Shown here piece by piece: positions 51,656-60,449 of a stretch of DNA of 64,000 bases. Origin of the DNA: Rhodospirillaceae bacterium (lineage in GTDB: Bacteria; Pseudomonadota; Alphaproteobacteria; GCA-2731375); NCBI GenBank assembly GCA_018701215.1, contig JABIWH010000040.1:1-64000 (forward strand). The letters run 5' to 3'. Both the position numbers and the translations under genes were made by a program. The notes beneath the pieces were generated by a model. It did not search any database, was not told the DNA's origin, and saw only the letters and a list, made by a program, of their open reading frames with translations. How positions within the stretch are numbered: position 1 is the stretch's first letter; each line of letters starts with the position of its first letter.

Positions 51656-53746
51656 CTAGGGCAGCTCGATAATAATATTGCCGAAATCATCCTGCGTGGC
51701 CCTCGCGCCGGGCGGGACCAGGCAGGTAGCGTCATATTCCTCGACGATCAGGGGCCCGGTGCGTTCCGTTGCCAGATCGTCGCGGGATAACACCTGGGCT
51801 TCCAGCCAGCCGGTCTCGGGTCCGAAATAGGCTTGGCGGCTGCTTTTTTGCGTCGCGGCCCGTGCGTCCATGCCCTTCAGGCGGTCCGGTACGGGGGGAT
51901 GATCGGGGATGGCCCGGCCGATCAATTGCGCGTTGACCAACATGACGGGTTCTTCTGGCCCGGCACGATGGCCGTACGTGCGTTCATGCTCCTGGCCAAA
52001 GCGTTCCTCCAACTCGGCGATCTTTTCGGCATCGAAATCGCCGCTTGGCGCCGGTACCGTCAGCTCGAATATCTGTCCCTTGTAATGCATGTTCGCGGTA
52101 CGGCGGATATCGATCTGCTCCGGGCGATAGCCGTCGGCGCTCAGTTGTTCGCGGGCCTGGGCCTCCAGACCGCCCCAGATCTCGTTCAGGGCCTGGGGCG
52201 TGGTATCGCGCAGCACCTGCATCATGGAGCGGGAATAATGATGTTCCACATCCGCATAGAGCAGGCCAAATGATGAAAACAGGCCTGGGAACGGCGGCAC
52301 CACGATGCGCTTCATATCCAAGGCCTTGGCCATGCCTGCCGCGAACAGCGGGCCATTGCCGCCAAAGGCGAACAAGGCATAGTCGCGGGGATCCCGGCCG
52401 CGTTCGGAGGAAATCGCGCGAATGGCCCGGATCATGTTTGAAATGACAATCTGGTGCGCACCATAGGCCGCATGCGCCAGATCGAGGCGCATGGGCCCGG
52501 CGATTTGCTCTTGGAACACCGCACGGCTTTTATCCGCCTGTAGTGCCAATTCGCCGCCGACCAAATAGTCCGGGTTCAAATAGCCCAGAATGACATTGGC
52601 ATCGGTCACGGTCGGGTCTTCGCCGCCCATGCCATAGCAAACGGGGCCGGGCATCGCACCCGCGCTTTGCGGCCCGATTTGCATGGAACCACCGGCATCA
52701 ATCCAGACCAACGAGCCACCGCCCGCGCCGACCTCGGCCAGATCAATGGCTGGTATTTTCAGATGATAACCCGCTCCGCTCATCAGACGGGAGCCGATCA
52801 TGATGCCTCCCCCCACCTGATAATCCAGGCTGCGGGTGAAATCGCCGTCTTCCACCAATGAAGCCTTGGCGGTGGTGCCGCCCATATCAAAGGTAATGAT
52901 GTCGGGCAGATCCAGCTTGCGCGCCAGGGCCTGGGCCCCGACCACGCCGCCTGCTGGCCCGGATTCGATGATATTGGCCGGCTTGCGCTCCGATACCTCC
53001 GCGCTGATCAGGCCGCCATTGGATTGCATCAACAACAACGGCGCATTGATCGCCGCGCCCCTTAGACGGGCGCTCAATTGCCGCAGGTACTGGCTGACGA
53101 TAGGCATGACATAGGCGTTGATCACCGTCGTCGAGGTGCGCTGATACTCGGATATCTCCGGCAGCACATCGGCCGAGATGCAATGCAGAAGATCGGGCGC
53201 CATACGTTCGATTACTTCCTTGATGGCGCGCTCGTGATCCCCATTGGTGTAGGAGTTGATCAGACAGACCGCGATGGTCTCCACATTCTCGTCCAGCAGC
53301 CGGCGCACAACCCGTTCGACCTCGTCCAGGTCCAGGGGCGTTTCCACTTCGCCCTTGCTATTGATCCGTTCAGTGACGCCCAGGCGCAGGTAACGCTCGG
53401 CCAGGGGCGGCGGTTTCTCCCAATGCAGATCGTACAGCCGCGGCATGCGCAGGGTGCGTATTTCCAACACATCGCGAAAACCTTCGGTGGTGATCAGGCC
53501 GGTCTTGGCGCCCTTATGTTCCAGGATCGCATTGGACGCGACCGTGGTGCCGTGCAACACTTCGTCGATCTGATCGGCCTGCAAACCAGCGGTCTCGAAG
53601 ACGCTGGACAGACCGTCGACGATGGCAACCTCATATTCGCCCACGGTGGAGGGGACCTTCTTGGTATACAAGGTGCCGTCTTGGCCCAACAGGACCAGAT
53701 CCGTGAAGGTGCCGCCAATGTCCGCGCCTACTCTGAACTTCGCCAT
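51656..53746 (-). CDS. Hydantoinase/oxoprolinase subunit A (HyuA)
   Basis: A 696-residue actin-fold ATPase subunit. It has VGADIGGTFTDLVLLG at the N-terminus, ESGPAGGVVGAQALA and IITFDMGGTTAKASLVEDG in the centre, and AGGGSLVWIDAGGSMQIGP. It would pair with HyuB, whose gene ends 3 bases before its ATG, as in N-methylhydantoinase, acetophenone carboxylase or oxoprolinase. Its substrate is not fixed. Confidence 0.92.
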   Translation of the reverse strand: MAKFRVGADIGGTFTDLVLLGQDGTLYTKKVPSTVGEYEVAIVDGLSSVFETAGLQADQIDEVLHGTTVASNAILEHKGAKTGLITTEGFRDVLEIRTLRMPRLYDLHWEKPPPLAERYLRLGVTERINSKGEVETPLDLDEVERVVRRLLDENVETIAVCLINSYTNGDHERAIKEVIERMAPDLLHCISADVLPEISEYQRTSTTVINAYVMPIVSQYLRQLSARLRGAAINAPLLLMQSNGGLISAEVSERKPANIIESGPAGGVVGAQALARKLDLPDIITFDMGGTTAKASLVEDGDFTRSLDYQVGGGIMIGSRLMSGAGYHLKIPAIDLAEVGAGGGSLVWIDAGGSMQIGPQSAGAMPGPVCYGMGGEDPTVTDANVILGYLNPDYLVGGELALQADKSRAVFQEQIAGPMRLDLAHAAYGAHQIVISNMIRAIRAISSERGRDPRDYALFAFGGNGPLFAAGMAKALDMKRIVVPPFPGLFSSFGLLYADVEHHYSRSMMQVLRDTTPQALNEIWGGLEAQAREQLSADGYRPEQIDIRRTANMHYKGQIFELTVPAPSGDFDAEKIAELEERFGQEHERTYGHRAGPEEPVMLVNAQLIGRAIPDHPPVPDRLKGMDARAATQKSSRQAYFGPETGWLEAQVLSRDDLATERTGPLIVEEYDATCLVPPGARATQDDFGNIIIELP

Positions 53747-53749
53747 GCT

Positions 53750-55537
53750 CTATGTGCCCTCCACGGCTGCAGGTTCCTGCCGCATAACTTTCGGCTGCTC
53801 GTCAGGCCGGCCCGCGCGCAGGGTGGAGCGCTGGCTTTCCGTTGCCGCCGTGTCGACACTCCAGGTGGCGGTATCAACCACCACGCCATAATCGGCAAAG
53901 GCCGCTTCCGGGCTGACCAGTTCGTTGCGCACGTCCACTAAAACCTTGTCCGGCTCACGCTCCAACGGATCGCCCCAGCCGCCGCCGCCCGCCAGATCGT
54001 GCCGAAACACCGTGCCGTAGCCGATGTTCATGGTGATCTTGGATTCCAGCGGTCGATTTTCGTCAGCCGGGTTCAGGCTGTTGGCCGATGGCTTGCCGGG
54101 ATAGCCGCCATACAGGCCGTAGGGGCGAAAATGGCGCCGGTCCGAGCGGACCTGCAACACCGCTTCGCGTTCCAAAAAGCGGTAGTCCTTGCGGAATGGC
54201 GCCCCGCCCCGGTATTTCCCCGGCCCTGCCCTGTCGGGGACGAATTCATAGGACAATATTTGCATGGGCTGCTCGGTCTCAATCACCTCGATCGATTGCG
54301 AGGCCATGTTGGCGAACATGTTGGAATTGCCCTGCAGGCCGTCCGCCCAGGGCCGTCCGCCATGGGTGCCGCAGGAAAAATCAACGTAAATATACGGCTG
54401 CCGCTCGTCATCGTAGCCGCCGATGGAGACACCGGTATTGCCGCCGTCCGATGCCGCGCAAACCCGGTCGGGCAGCATCATGGCCAGGGCGCCGAACATG
54501 CAATCCCCCATGCGGAAGCCGGTCAGGCCACGGGCGGCACAGGCCGCGGGCAACACCATGTTGGTGATGGTGGCGGGCGGCGCGATCACCTTGATGACCC
54601 GAAAGACGCCTTCGTTGGAGGGAATATTCAAGGGCAGGACGCAGCGGATGGCACCGACCGAATGGGCTACCGTAAATGACAGCGAGCTGTTGATCGCACC
54701 CTTGACCTGGTCCGAACTGCCGGTCCAATCCACGGTCATCTCATCGCCGGATTTGGTGATGGTGACGAATAAACGAATGGGTTTGCCCAGATCTATGCCA
54801 TCGTCGTCGATCCAGTCCTCGAAACTCCATTGGCCATCGGGCAGCTCGGCCACCGCCGCCCGGGTCAGGCGCTCGGCATAGTCGATGACCTCTTCCATAT
54901 AGAGCGCCACCTTGTCGGCGCCGTAGCGTCTTAGCAGATCACCGAACTGTACCTCGGCGATATGGCAGGCCGCCAGCTGGGCCCGCAGATCGCCCATGAC
55001 CTGGATCGGGATGCGCACGTTTTTCTCGATCAGGGACCACATGGTCTCGTTGCGCGCGCCCTTGTCGAACAGTTTCAGGGGCGGGATGCGCAGGCCTTCC
55101 TGATAGATCTCGGTCGAGTCAGAGGCGTTTGATCCGGGCACCCGCCCGCCCACGTCCGAATGATGGCTGATGGTGGCGGCAAAGGCGACGCGGCGGCCGC
55201 CATCGAACAATGGCTGAAAAATGAAGATATCCGGCAGATGCATGCCGCCATCGAAGGGATCGTTCATGATGAACATATCGCCCGGATGGATATTGCCCGC
55301 GAAACGCTCCACCACCACCGCCAGGGCGGCGGGGATAGAGCCCAGATGTCCCGGCAGGGTCAGCCCCTGGGCCACCATCTTGCCATCCGCGTCGGCAAGG
55401 GCGGTGGAGAAATCCATATTGTCGCGCAACACGCCTGAATAAGTGGTGCGGCAGACGGTCACCGCCATCTCGTCACCGATAGCGAAGATGGCATTCTTGA
55501 ACAGCTCGAATTCAATGGGATCGTCGATTTTGGCCAT
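53750..55537 (-). CDS. Hydantoinase/oxoprolinase subunit B (HyuB)
   Basis: A 595-residue subunit. Family motifs are FKNAIFAIGDEMAVTVCRTT, DNMDFSTALADADGKMVAQG, MNDPFDGGMHLPDIFI and AGPGKYRGGAP. I prefer ATG 55537, with AGGA about 11 bases upstream, to the ATG at 55555. It is followed by HyuA in the same operon. The partner set thus repeats, in split form, the fused protein at 15042. Confidence 0.9.
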   Translation of the reverse strand: MAKIDDPIEFELFKNAIFAIGDEMAVTVCRTTYSGVLRDNMDFSTALADADGKMVAQGLTLPGHLGSIPAALAVVVERFAGNIHPGDMFIMNDPFDGGMHLPDIFIFQPLFDGGRRVAFAATISHHSDVGGRVPGSNASDSTEIYQEGLRIPPLKLFDKGARNETMWSLIEKNVRIPIQVMGDLRAQLAACHIAEVQFGDLLRRYGADKVALYMEEVIDYAERLTRAAVAELPDGQWSFEDWIDDDGIDLGKPIRLFVTITKSGDEMTVDWTGSSDQVKGAINSSLSFTVAHSVGAIRCVLPLNIPSNEGVFRVIKVIAPPATITNMVLPAACAARGLTGFRMGDCMFGALAMMLPDRVCAASDGGNTGVSIGGYDDERQPYIYVDFSCGTHGGRPWADGLQGNSNMFANMASQSIEVIETEQPMQILSYEFVPDRAGPGKYRGGAPFRKDYRFLEREAVLQVRSDRRHFRPYGLYGGYPGKPSANSLNPADENRPLESKITMNIGYGTVFRHDLAGGGGWGDPLEREPDKVLVDVRNELVSPEAAFADYGVVVDTATWSVDTAATESQRSTLRAGRPDEQPKVMRQEPAAVEGT

Positions 55538-55625
55538 GGCGCGGGAATTCCTCATATGACGCTTACGTTAACTTTGCCGCTCCCATGCCGTTTCGTCCAG
55601 TCTGAATGTCGGCTACCCTATGCGG

Positions 55626-56522
55626 ATGAGCAAAGCAATTGTCCTTTATGAAAACATGCGAACGGTGGTTTACGTACCGTTCTATCTGGCCGTGGTTCGC
55701 GGCGATTGGGCCGCCGAAGGCATCGATGTTTCGGTGCAGACTTCGCCCAACACGCCAGAGACGGCGCAGGGCCTGATCGACGGCCGGGCCGATGTCTCGT
55801 GGGGCGGGCCCATGCGGGTGATGCTGCATCATGACAAGGACCGCGATTGCCCCCTGGTTTGTTTCGCCCAAGTCGTTGCCCGCGATCCATCCATTTTGGT
55901 CGGGCGGCAGCCGAACGGACGTTTCCGCTTTGATGATCTGGCGGGCCTGCGCGTTGGCGCCATGACCGAGGTGCCGACGCCATGGATGACCCTGCAGGAC
56001 GATATCCGCCGCGCTGGTGTGGATCTGGATAGTATCCGCTGGACCAAGGACCAGAGCATGGCTGAATGCGCCGCCGCGCTGCGCGCGGGAGAATTGGACG
56101 TGGTGCAGATTTTTGAACCCCACGCCGATGCCCTTGTGCAAGGGGGCCACGGCCATATCTGGCACCGCTGCGCCGCGCGCGGCGACAGCGCCTGGACCTC
56201 ATTCTACACCACGAGATCTTTTACCCAGGCCCAGCCCGAAACCTGCCGTGCCCTGGTCCGTGGCATCGAACGCGCCCTGGCGGTGTTGCACGCCGAGACC
56301 CCGGCCAGCGTGGCCGAGACGGTGATCGATTATTTCCCTGATCTGAGCGTCGAGGCCCTGGCCCGCATGATCGACGGCTATCGTTTATCGGGGCTGTGGG
56401 TGCGCACGACCGAGCTGGGGGTGGAGGCCTTCGTGCGCCTGAAGTCCGCCATGATATCGGGCGGTTTGATCAGTTATGATGCGCCCTATGACCACTTGGT
56501 GGTGACGGACTTGCCGGATTAG
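55626..56522 (+). CDS. NMT1/THI5-like ligand-binding protein without a visible signal peptide
   Basis: A 298-residue protein with the NMT1/THI5-like periplasmic-binding-protein fold: TVVYVPFYLAVVRGDWAAEG at the start, and DGRADVSWGGPMRVMLHHD. These proteins bind aromatic or pyrimidine-like molecules for ABC uptake, or act in thiamine-precursor metabolism. There is no signal peptide and no ABC permease or ATPase nearby, so export is doubtful. It diverges from hyuB and precedes an aldehyde dehydrogenase gene by 53 bases. The start could be ATG 55626 or the ATG two codons earlier at 55620. Confidence 0.75.
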   Translation: MSKAIVLYENMRTVVYVPFYLAVVRGDWAAEGIDVSVQTSPNTPETAQGLIDGRADVSWGGPMRVMLHHDKDRDCPLVCFAQVVARDPSILVGRQPNGRFRFDDLAGLRVGAMTEVPTPWMTLQDDIRRAGVDLDSIRWTKDQSMAECAAALRAGELDVVQIFEPHADALVQGGHGHIWHRCAARGDSAWTSFYTTRSFTQAQPETCRALVRGIERALAVLHAETPASVAETVIDYFPDLSVEALARMIDGYRLSGLWVRTTELGVEAFVRLKSAMISGGLISYDAPYDHLVVTDLPD

Positions 56523-56575
56523 GGCGGATGGCCTAATGATCGGCCAAAGTCATATTCTTCAGAGCAGGACACGCC

Positions 56576-58003
56576 ATGTACATCAACGGCAATTGGGCCC
56601 AAGCGGGCGCTGACGCGGAATTCGAGATCCTCAACCCGGCCACGGGCGCCGTTATAAAATCCCTGCCCGACGGCGGCGCCGAAGCCGCGCGGGCGGCGAT
56701 CGATGCGGCGGCCGAGGCCTTCAAGACATGGCGCACCACGACGCCCTATCAGCGGGCGGAATTCCTCATGCGGGCGCACGCCCTGATGCTGGAACGCCAG
56801 GAGGATCTGGCCAAGGTGATGACGGCGGAACAGGGCAAGCCACTTCGCGCCGCCATGACGGAAGTGAAATACGCCTCTGATTTCCTGCAATGGTTCGCCG
56901 AGGAAGGCAAGCGGGTCTATGGCGAGATTATTCCCTCGGCCCGCGCCGATCAGCGTTTCTATGTGCTGCACCAGCCCGTTGGCGTGGTCGCCGCCATTAC
57001 GCCGTGGAACTATCCGATTTCCATGATCACCCGCAAACTGGGCCCGGCCTTGGCGGCAGGCTGCACGGTGGTGTTGAAACCGGCGGAGGCGACGCCGCTG
57101 ACGGCGGTTGAGGTCTTCAAGATTTTCGAGGATGCGGGCTTCCCCCCCGGCGTGGTCAATCTGGTCACCGGCGCCGATCCCAAGCCCATCGGCGAGGAAT
57201 TCACCTCCAACCCCAAGGTCGCAAAACTAACCTTCACCGGCTCCACCGCCGTGGGCAAGATGCTGGCCGGAAAGGCCGCCGCCAACATGAAGCGGGTCAG
57301 TTGCGAGCTGGGCGGCCATGCGCCGTTCATCGTATTGAAGGACGCGGACCCGGTACATGCGGCCAAGGGGTTACAGCTGGTCAAATTCCTCAACACCGGC
57401 CAGGCTTGCATCAGCCCGAACCGGGTTTTTGTGCACCGCGATGTGCTGGAGAGTTTCCTGGAAACGTTTGCTGGCCGGGTCGGCGGCATGAAGGCGGGCA
57501 ACGGCATGGAACAGGGCGTCACCATCGGACCCCTGGTTAACGAGGCGGCGGTGGCCAAGGTGGAAAATCAGGTCAAGGATGCGGTCGCCATGGGCGCCGA
57601 GGTGCTCTGCGGCGGCGAACGCCTGACCGATGGCGATCTGGGCCAGGGCCATTTCTTTGCCCCGACCGTGTTGAACAACGTCACCCCGGACATGCTGATC
57701 TATCGCGAGGAAACCTTTGGCCCCGTGGCGGCCGTGGTGCCATTCGATGACGACGACGACGTCCTGGCCATGGCCAACGACACCCATTACGGCCTGGCGG
57801 CCTATGTTTACAGCCAGAACCTGAGCCAGGCCATGCGCCTGTTCGAGGGCCTGGAATTCGGCATCATTGGCATCAACGACATCAACCCGGCCTCCGCCGC
57901 CGCGCCGTTTGGCGGCCAAAAAGACAGTGGCCTGGGCCGGGAAGGCAGCCGGGAAGGCATTCAGGAATACCTAGAGACCAAGGTGGGCGGCTTTAGTATT
58001 TAG
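56576..58003 (+). CDS. NAD(P)-dependent aldehyde dehydrogenase (succinate-semialdehyde type)
   Basis: A 475-residue ALDH. The active-site Cys is in NTGQACISPNR and the general-base Glu in VSCELGGHAPF. TPWNYPISMITRKLGPALAAG and FTGSTAVGK form the cofactor-binding region. The C-terminus APFGGQKDSGLGREGSREGI resembles succinate-semialdehyde dehydrogenase GabD. It could oxidise a semialdehyde from a hydantoin or amine pathway encoded nearby; this is inference. Confidence 0.9.
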   Translation: MYINGNWAQAGADAEFEILNPATGAVIKSLPDGGAEAARAAIDAAAEAFKTWRTTTPYQRAEFLMRAHALMLERQEDLAKVMTAEQGKPLRAAMTEVKYASDFLQWFAEEGKRVYGEIIPSARADQRFYVLHQPVGVVAAITPWNYPISMITRKLGPALAAGCTVVLKPAEATPLTAVEVFKIFEDAGFPPGVVNLVTGADPKPIGEEFTSNPKVAKLTFTGSTAVGKMLAGKAAANMKRVSCELGGHAPFIVLKDADPVHAAKGLQLVKFLNTGQACISPNRVFVHRDVLESFLETFAGRVGGMKAGNGMEQGVTIGPLVNEAAVAKVENQVKDAVAMGAEVLCGGERLTDGDLGQGHFFAPTVLNNVTPDMLIYREETFGPVAAVVPFDDDDDVLAMANDTHYGLAAYVYSQNLSQAMRLFEGLEFGIIGINDINPASAAAPFGGQKDSGLGREGSREGIQEYLETKVGGFSI

Positions 58004-58004
58004 G

Positions 58005-58871
58005 CTAGGCGCCCGTCACCCGTGCCAAAATCTCGTGCAGCAGATTGCGGAAGGGGGTGAAAATCCACCAGGTTTCCGATGGTACGAAGCGCGTTAGGAT
58101 CGCATCGCCGGAGGCCACGCAACGTTCCGCCATTTGAATGCCGTAGTGAAGATTTTCGCCTTCAACGAAAACATTACTGTCGAGGCCCACTTTCGCGGCA
58201 TACTTGTTGGCTTCCTTATAGGAATGGATATTGCTTTTGTCGATGACGACATCGCCCTTGCCTTTGATATTCTTTACGTAGCGGCCATCAGCAATCATGA
58301 TACTAACGATCGGCGCGACGCATGAACCCTCCTTTACATACTGCTCGACGAGTTTGCCGCATTCTAAATCCGTTACCAGCGACTTGAACATGGCCCGGTT
58401 GACATCCGCGTCACTGGATTTTCGATAACGGATGTTTTCAAGCACGACCTCCATGCCCGTGACGTTTTCTCCGGTGGCCTTACCCTTGATGACCTCCCAA
58501 TCAACCGCGGCTTGCGAAGAACTGGAACTGACCGCCGATACGGTGACACTGCCGCCGTCTCCGGTTCTAACGTCGGGCTGCGTGGTCAGCTTACAGGTGA
58601 AGGCCCTTACGTTGCCGAAGAAATCGACCACATGCACATCTCCGACGACCCTTGCGTTGTCTGGCGGCTGGGTCGGTCTGTAGCCTTTATCGCGGATTAC
58701 GCTGGATATATCGCCGGCGAAAAACTGTACTGCCAATGATCCGCCAATACCGCCGACAAAGGCCACCAGGACCACCGCGCCGGCGCCGATGGCGATCCGC
58801 CGTCTGCGAGAGCCGCGCCACCACCGCTTGGGCGCATCCGGAGTGGGTTGCGGTGAATTAGAATCTGTCAT
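58005..58871 (-). CDS. Hypothetical single-pass membrane-anchored protein
   Basis: A 288-residue protein of unknown function. An Arg-rich N-terminus (KRWWRGSRRRRIA) is followed by one hydrophobic helix at ~26-52 (AIGAGAVVLVAFVGGIGGSL), so it is anchored in the inner membrane with the rest outside. The remainder contains a Ser-rich stretch (AVSSSSSQAA) and three Cys. Near the end there is FVEGENLHYGIQMAERCVAS. I see no known domain. It converges with the aldehyde dehydrogenase gene, separated by 1 base. Confidence 0.7.
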   Translation of the reverse strand: MTDSNSPQPTPDAPKRWWRGSRRRRIAIGAGAVVLVAFVGGIGGSLAVQFFAGDISSVIRDKGYRPTQPPDNARVVGDVHVVDFFGNVRAFTCKLTTQPDVRTGDGGSVTVSAVSSSSSQAAVDWEVIKGKATGENVTGMEVVLENIRYRKSSDADVNRAMFKSLVTDLECGKLVEQYVKEGSCVAPIVSIMIADGRYVKNIKGKGDVVIDKSNIHSYKEANKYAAKVGLDSNVFVEGENLHYGIQMAERCVASGDAILTRFVPSETWWIFTPFRNLLHEILARVTGA

Positions 58872-58892
58872 CTTTAGGCCCTCACTGGTGGT

Positions 58893-58993
58893 AGAGCAAT
58901 TTTCAATTAATTAGGGTCGCTTTCACGACTTAAGTGATTGGTTCAATTGCTCGATTCTTAAGAGTCCGAGCGCATTTTCTGCAAATGCGCTCT
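58893..58993 (+). repeat. Palindromic intergenic repeat, copy B
   Basis: A 101-bp relative of 10222-10320. The first stem is AGAGCAATT/AATTGCTC, an inner stem is GTCG/CGAC, and the second hairpin is AGCGCATTT-TCTGC-AAATGCGCT. Relative to copy A, the second stem has changed A-T to G-C at one position with both partners altered. It lies 4 bases past the stop of the small Cys-rich peptide gene (minus strand). Confidence 0.8.
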
Positions 58994-58997
58994 AGCC

Positions 58998-59153
58998 CTA
59001 TTTCGGACAGCAGAGATTGCCGCATTTTTCATAGCCAGTCGGACACGCCTGAGCAGGCAGGCTCATCCCAGCCATTCCAACCGTCAGGAAGACAAGCAAA
59101 AGGGCTCGCTTAACGATCACCCGCGGTCGTTCTTCACCATGATGACTGAACAT
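58998..59153 (-). CDS. Tiny secreted Cys-rich peptide precursor
   Basis: A 51-residue gene that ordinary callers miss. GGAGGTG lies 6 bases before the ATG, which is an excellent ribosome-binding site. Residues 1-36 look like a signal peptide: Arg/Lys-rich MFSHHGEERPRVIVKR, hydrophobic ALLLVFLTVGMAGMSL, and AQA before the cut. The predicted mature peptide is CPTGYEKCGNLCCPK, 15 residues with four cysteines in a C-x6-C-x3-CC pattern, so it could be disulfide-bonded. AQAC does not fit the usual lipobox. I do not recognise the family. A direct effect, such as bacteriocin-like activity, is possible but not supported. Confidence 0.6.
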   Translation of the reverse strand: MFSHHGEERPRVIVKRALLLVFLTVGMAGMSLPAQACPTGYEKCGNLCCPK

Positions 59154-59486
59154 TTTTTACACCTCCAAAATTTGACAAGGTCATTGTCATGCCCGGTCGA
59201 TTAAACATTTAAACATACGAGAAGGGAAAAGCACAATAAACTGCGTTTACTGGGAAATACTCAGATGCAAATGCATCAAATGAATACTTGGCTATCTATG
59301 CCATGCTATTTACTGAGCGTTCTTGAATATAGGTGCAAAATCTTCATGGCACAAGAAACATTGCAATAAAATTCTTGTGCCGCGTAATCTGCAGTATTCA
59401 GCGTAAATTATATAATTGAAACCAAATGAATATACGTTCACGGCGCGCAAGCAAAATTGGTTATTTTGCCGGCCGCGGTACCCGGA
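59154..59486. other. AT-rich intergenic region with inverted repeats
   Basis: About 330 bp of clearly lower GC content than its surroundings, without a convincing gene. GGCACAAGAA (59348-59357) and TTCTTGTGCC (59372-59381) form a perfect 10-bp stem with a 14-nt loop. GATGC-AAAT-GCATC lies at 59264-59277. It carries the promoter of the small peptide gene on the left side and may contain an operator or the remains of a mobile element. Confidence 0.5.
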
Positions 59487-60449
59487 TCAGATTACCTGGT
59501 TGTGCAGCGATGCCTCACCCCTGGACAGCCGGCCCAGGTTTTCCAGCAGGATGTCGATAACGTTGTCCTCGTACTTCGTGGTCTCGCCGCCGGTATGCGG
59601 TGTCAGGATGACGTTCTCCAGGCCCCACAGGTCCGAGGCGGGCGCCAGGGGTTCAGGCACCGTAACGTCAATACCGGCGCCGGCGATAGCACCGCCGCGC
59701 AGGGCCTCAACCAGGGCCGCCTCGTCAACGCAGCCGCCGCGGGCCACATTGATCAGATAAGAGGACGGTTTCATGGCGGCCAGGGCCGGGCCGTCGATGA
59801 CGTTGCGGGTTTCCTCCGTCAGGGGACAGGTCAGCACGGTGACATCGGCGCGGGGCAGCAGATCCACCAGGGCCTCTGATGGATGCAACTCGTCCACATG
59901 CTCGATCTGCGTCGAAACATCCCGTTTCAGGCCGAGCACGGTCATATCGAAGGCCTTGGCCAGGCGCGCCAGACGGCTGCCGATCTTGCCCATGCCGTAG
60001 ATCACCATGGTCTTGCCGGGCAACTCGTCCTCCCGCTTCGCCAGATCGGAAATCATGCCGCGCCAGATGCCTTTGCGCTGGTTATCCCGGCCCGTATGGA
60101 TCTGCCGGGTCAGGGCCAGCAATAGCGCCATGGCGTGGTCGGAGACCCCATTGACATTGATGCCGCTGGCATGGGCCAGGCGCACGCCCTTGGCGCGGAC
60201 CGCATCCAGATCGAACATGTCATAGCCGGCACCGCAGACCTGGGCGAAGCGCAGTTTATCGGCGTCGGGCAACAGCTCGTTCTTCCAATAGCCCGAGATC
60301 ACCAATACGTCACCCTCGCCGATACGGGCGCGCAAATCGTCATGGGTCCAGGTCTGGAAGTGCTTGATACCCGTTTGCCGCAAATCGAACAGGGTCGATA
60401 GTTGATAGGCGGGATGGGCGAAATGAATGGTGATGTCTTTGAGGTTCAT
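59487..60449 (-). CDS. D-2-hydroxyacid dehydrogenase (second)
   Basis: A 320-residue member of the D-isomer 2-hydroxyacid dehydrogenase family, divergent from the one at 10445. Evidence: VIYGMGKIGSRLARLAKAF (Rossmann), the catalytic Arg in LINVARGGCVDEAALVEAL, Glu in DVTVPEPLAP, and His in LTPHTGGETTKYED. It overlaps the upstream unknown gene by 4 bases in an ATGA, so the two are coupled. The substrate is unknown. Confidence 0.9.
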   Translation of the reverse strand: MNLKDITIHFAHPAYQLSTLFDLRQTGIKHFQTWTHDDLRARIGEGDVLVISGYWKNELLPDADKLRFAQVCGAGYDMFDLDAVRAKGVRLAHASGINVNGVSDHAMALLLALTRQIHTGRDNQRKGIWRGMISDLAKREDELPGKTMVIYGMGKIGSRLARLAKAFDMTVLGLKRDVSTQIEHVDELHPSEALVDLLPRADVTVLTCPLTEETRNVIDGPALAAMKPSSYLINVARGGCVDEAALVEALRGGAIAGAGIDVTVPEPLAPASDLWGLENVILTPHTGGETTKYEDNVIDILLENLGRLSRGEASLHNQVI

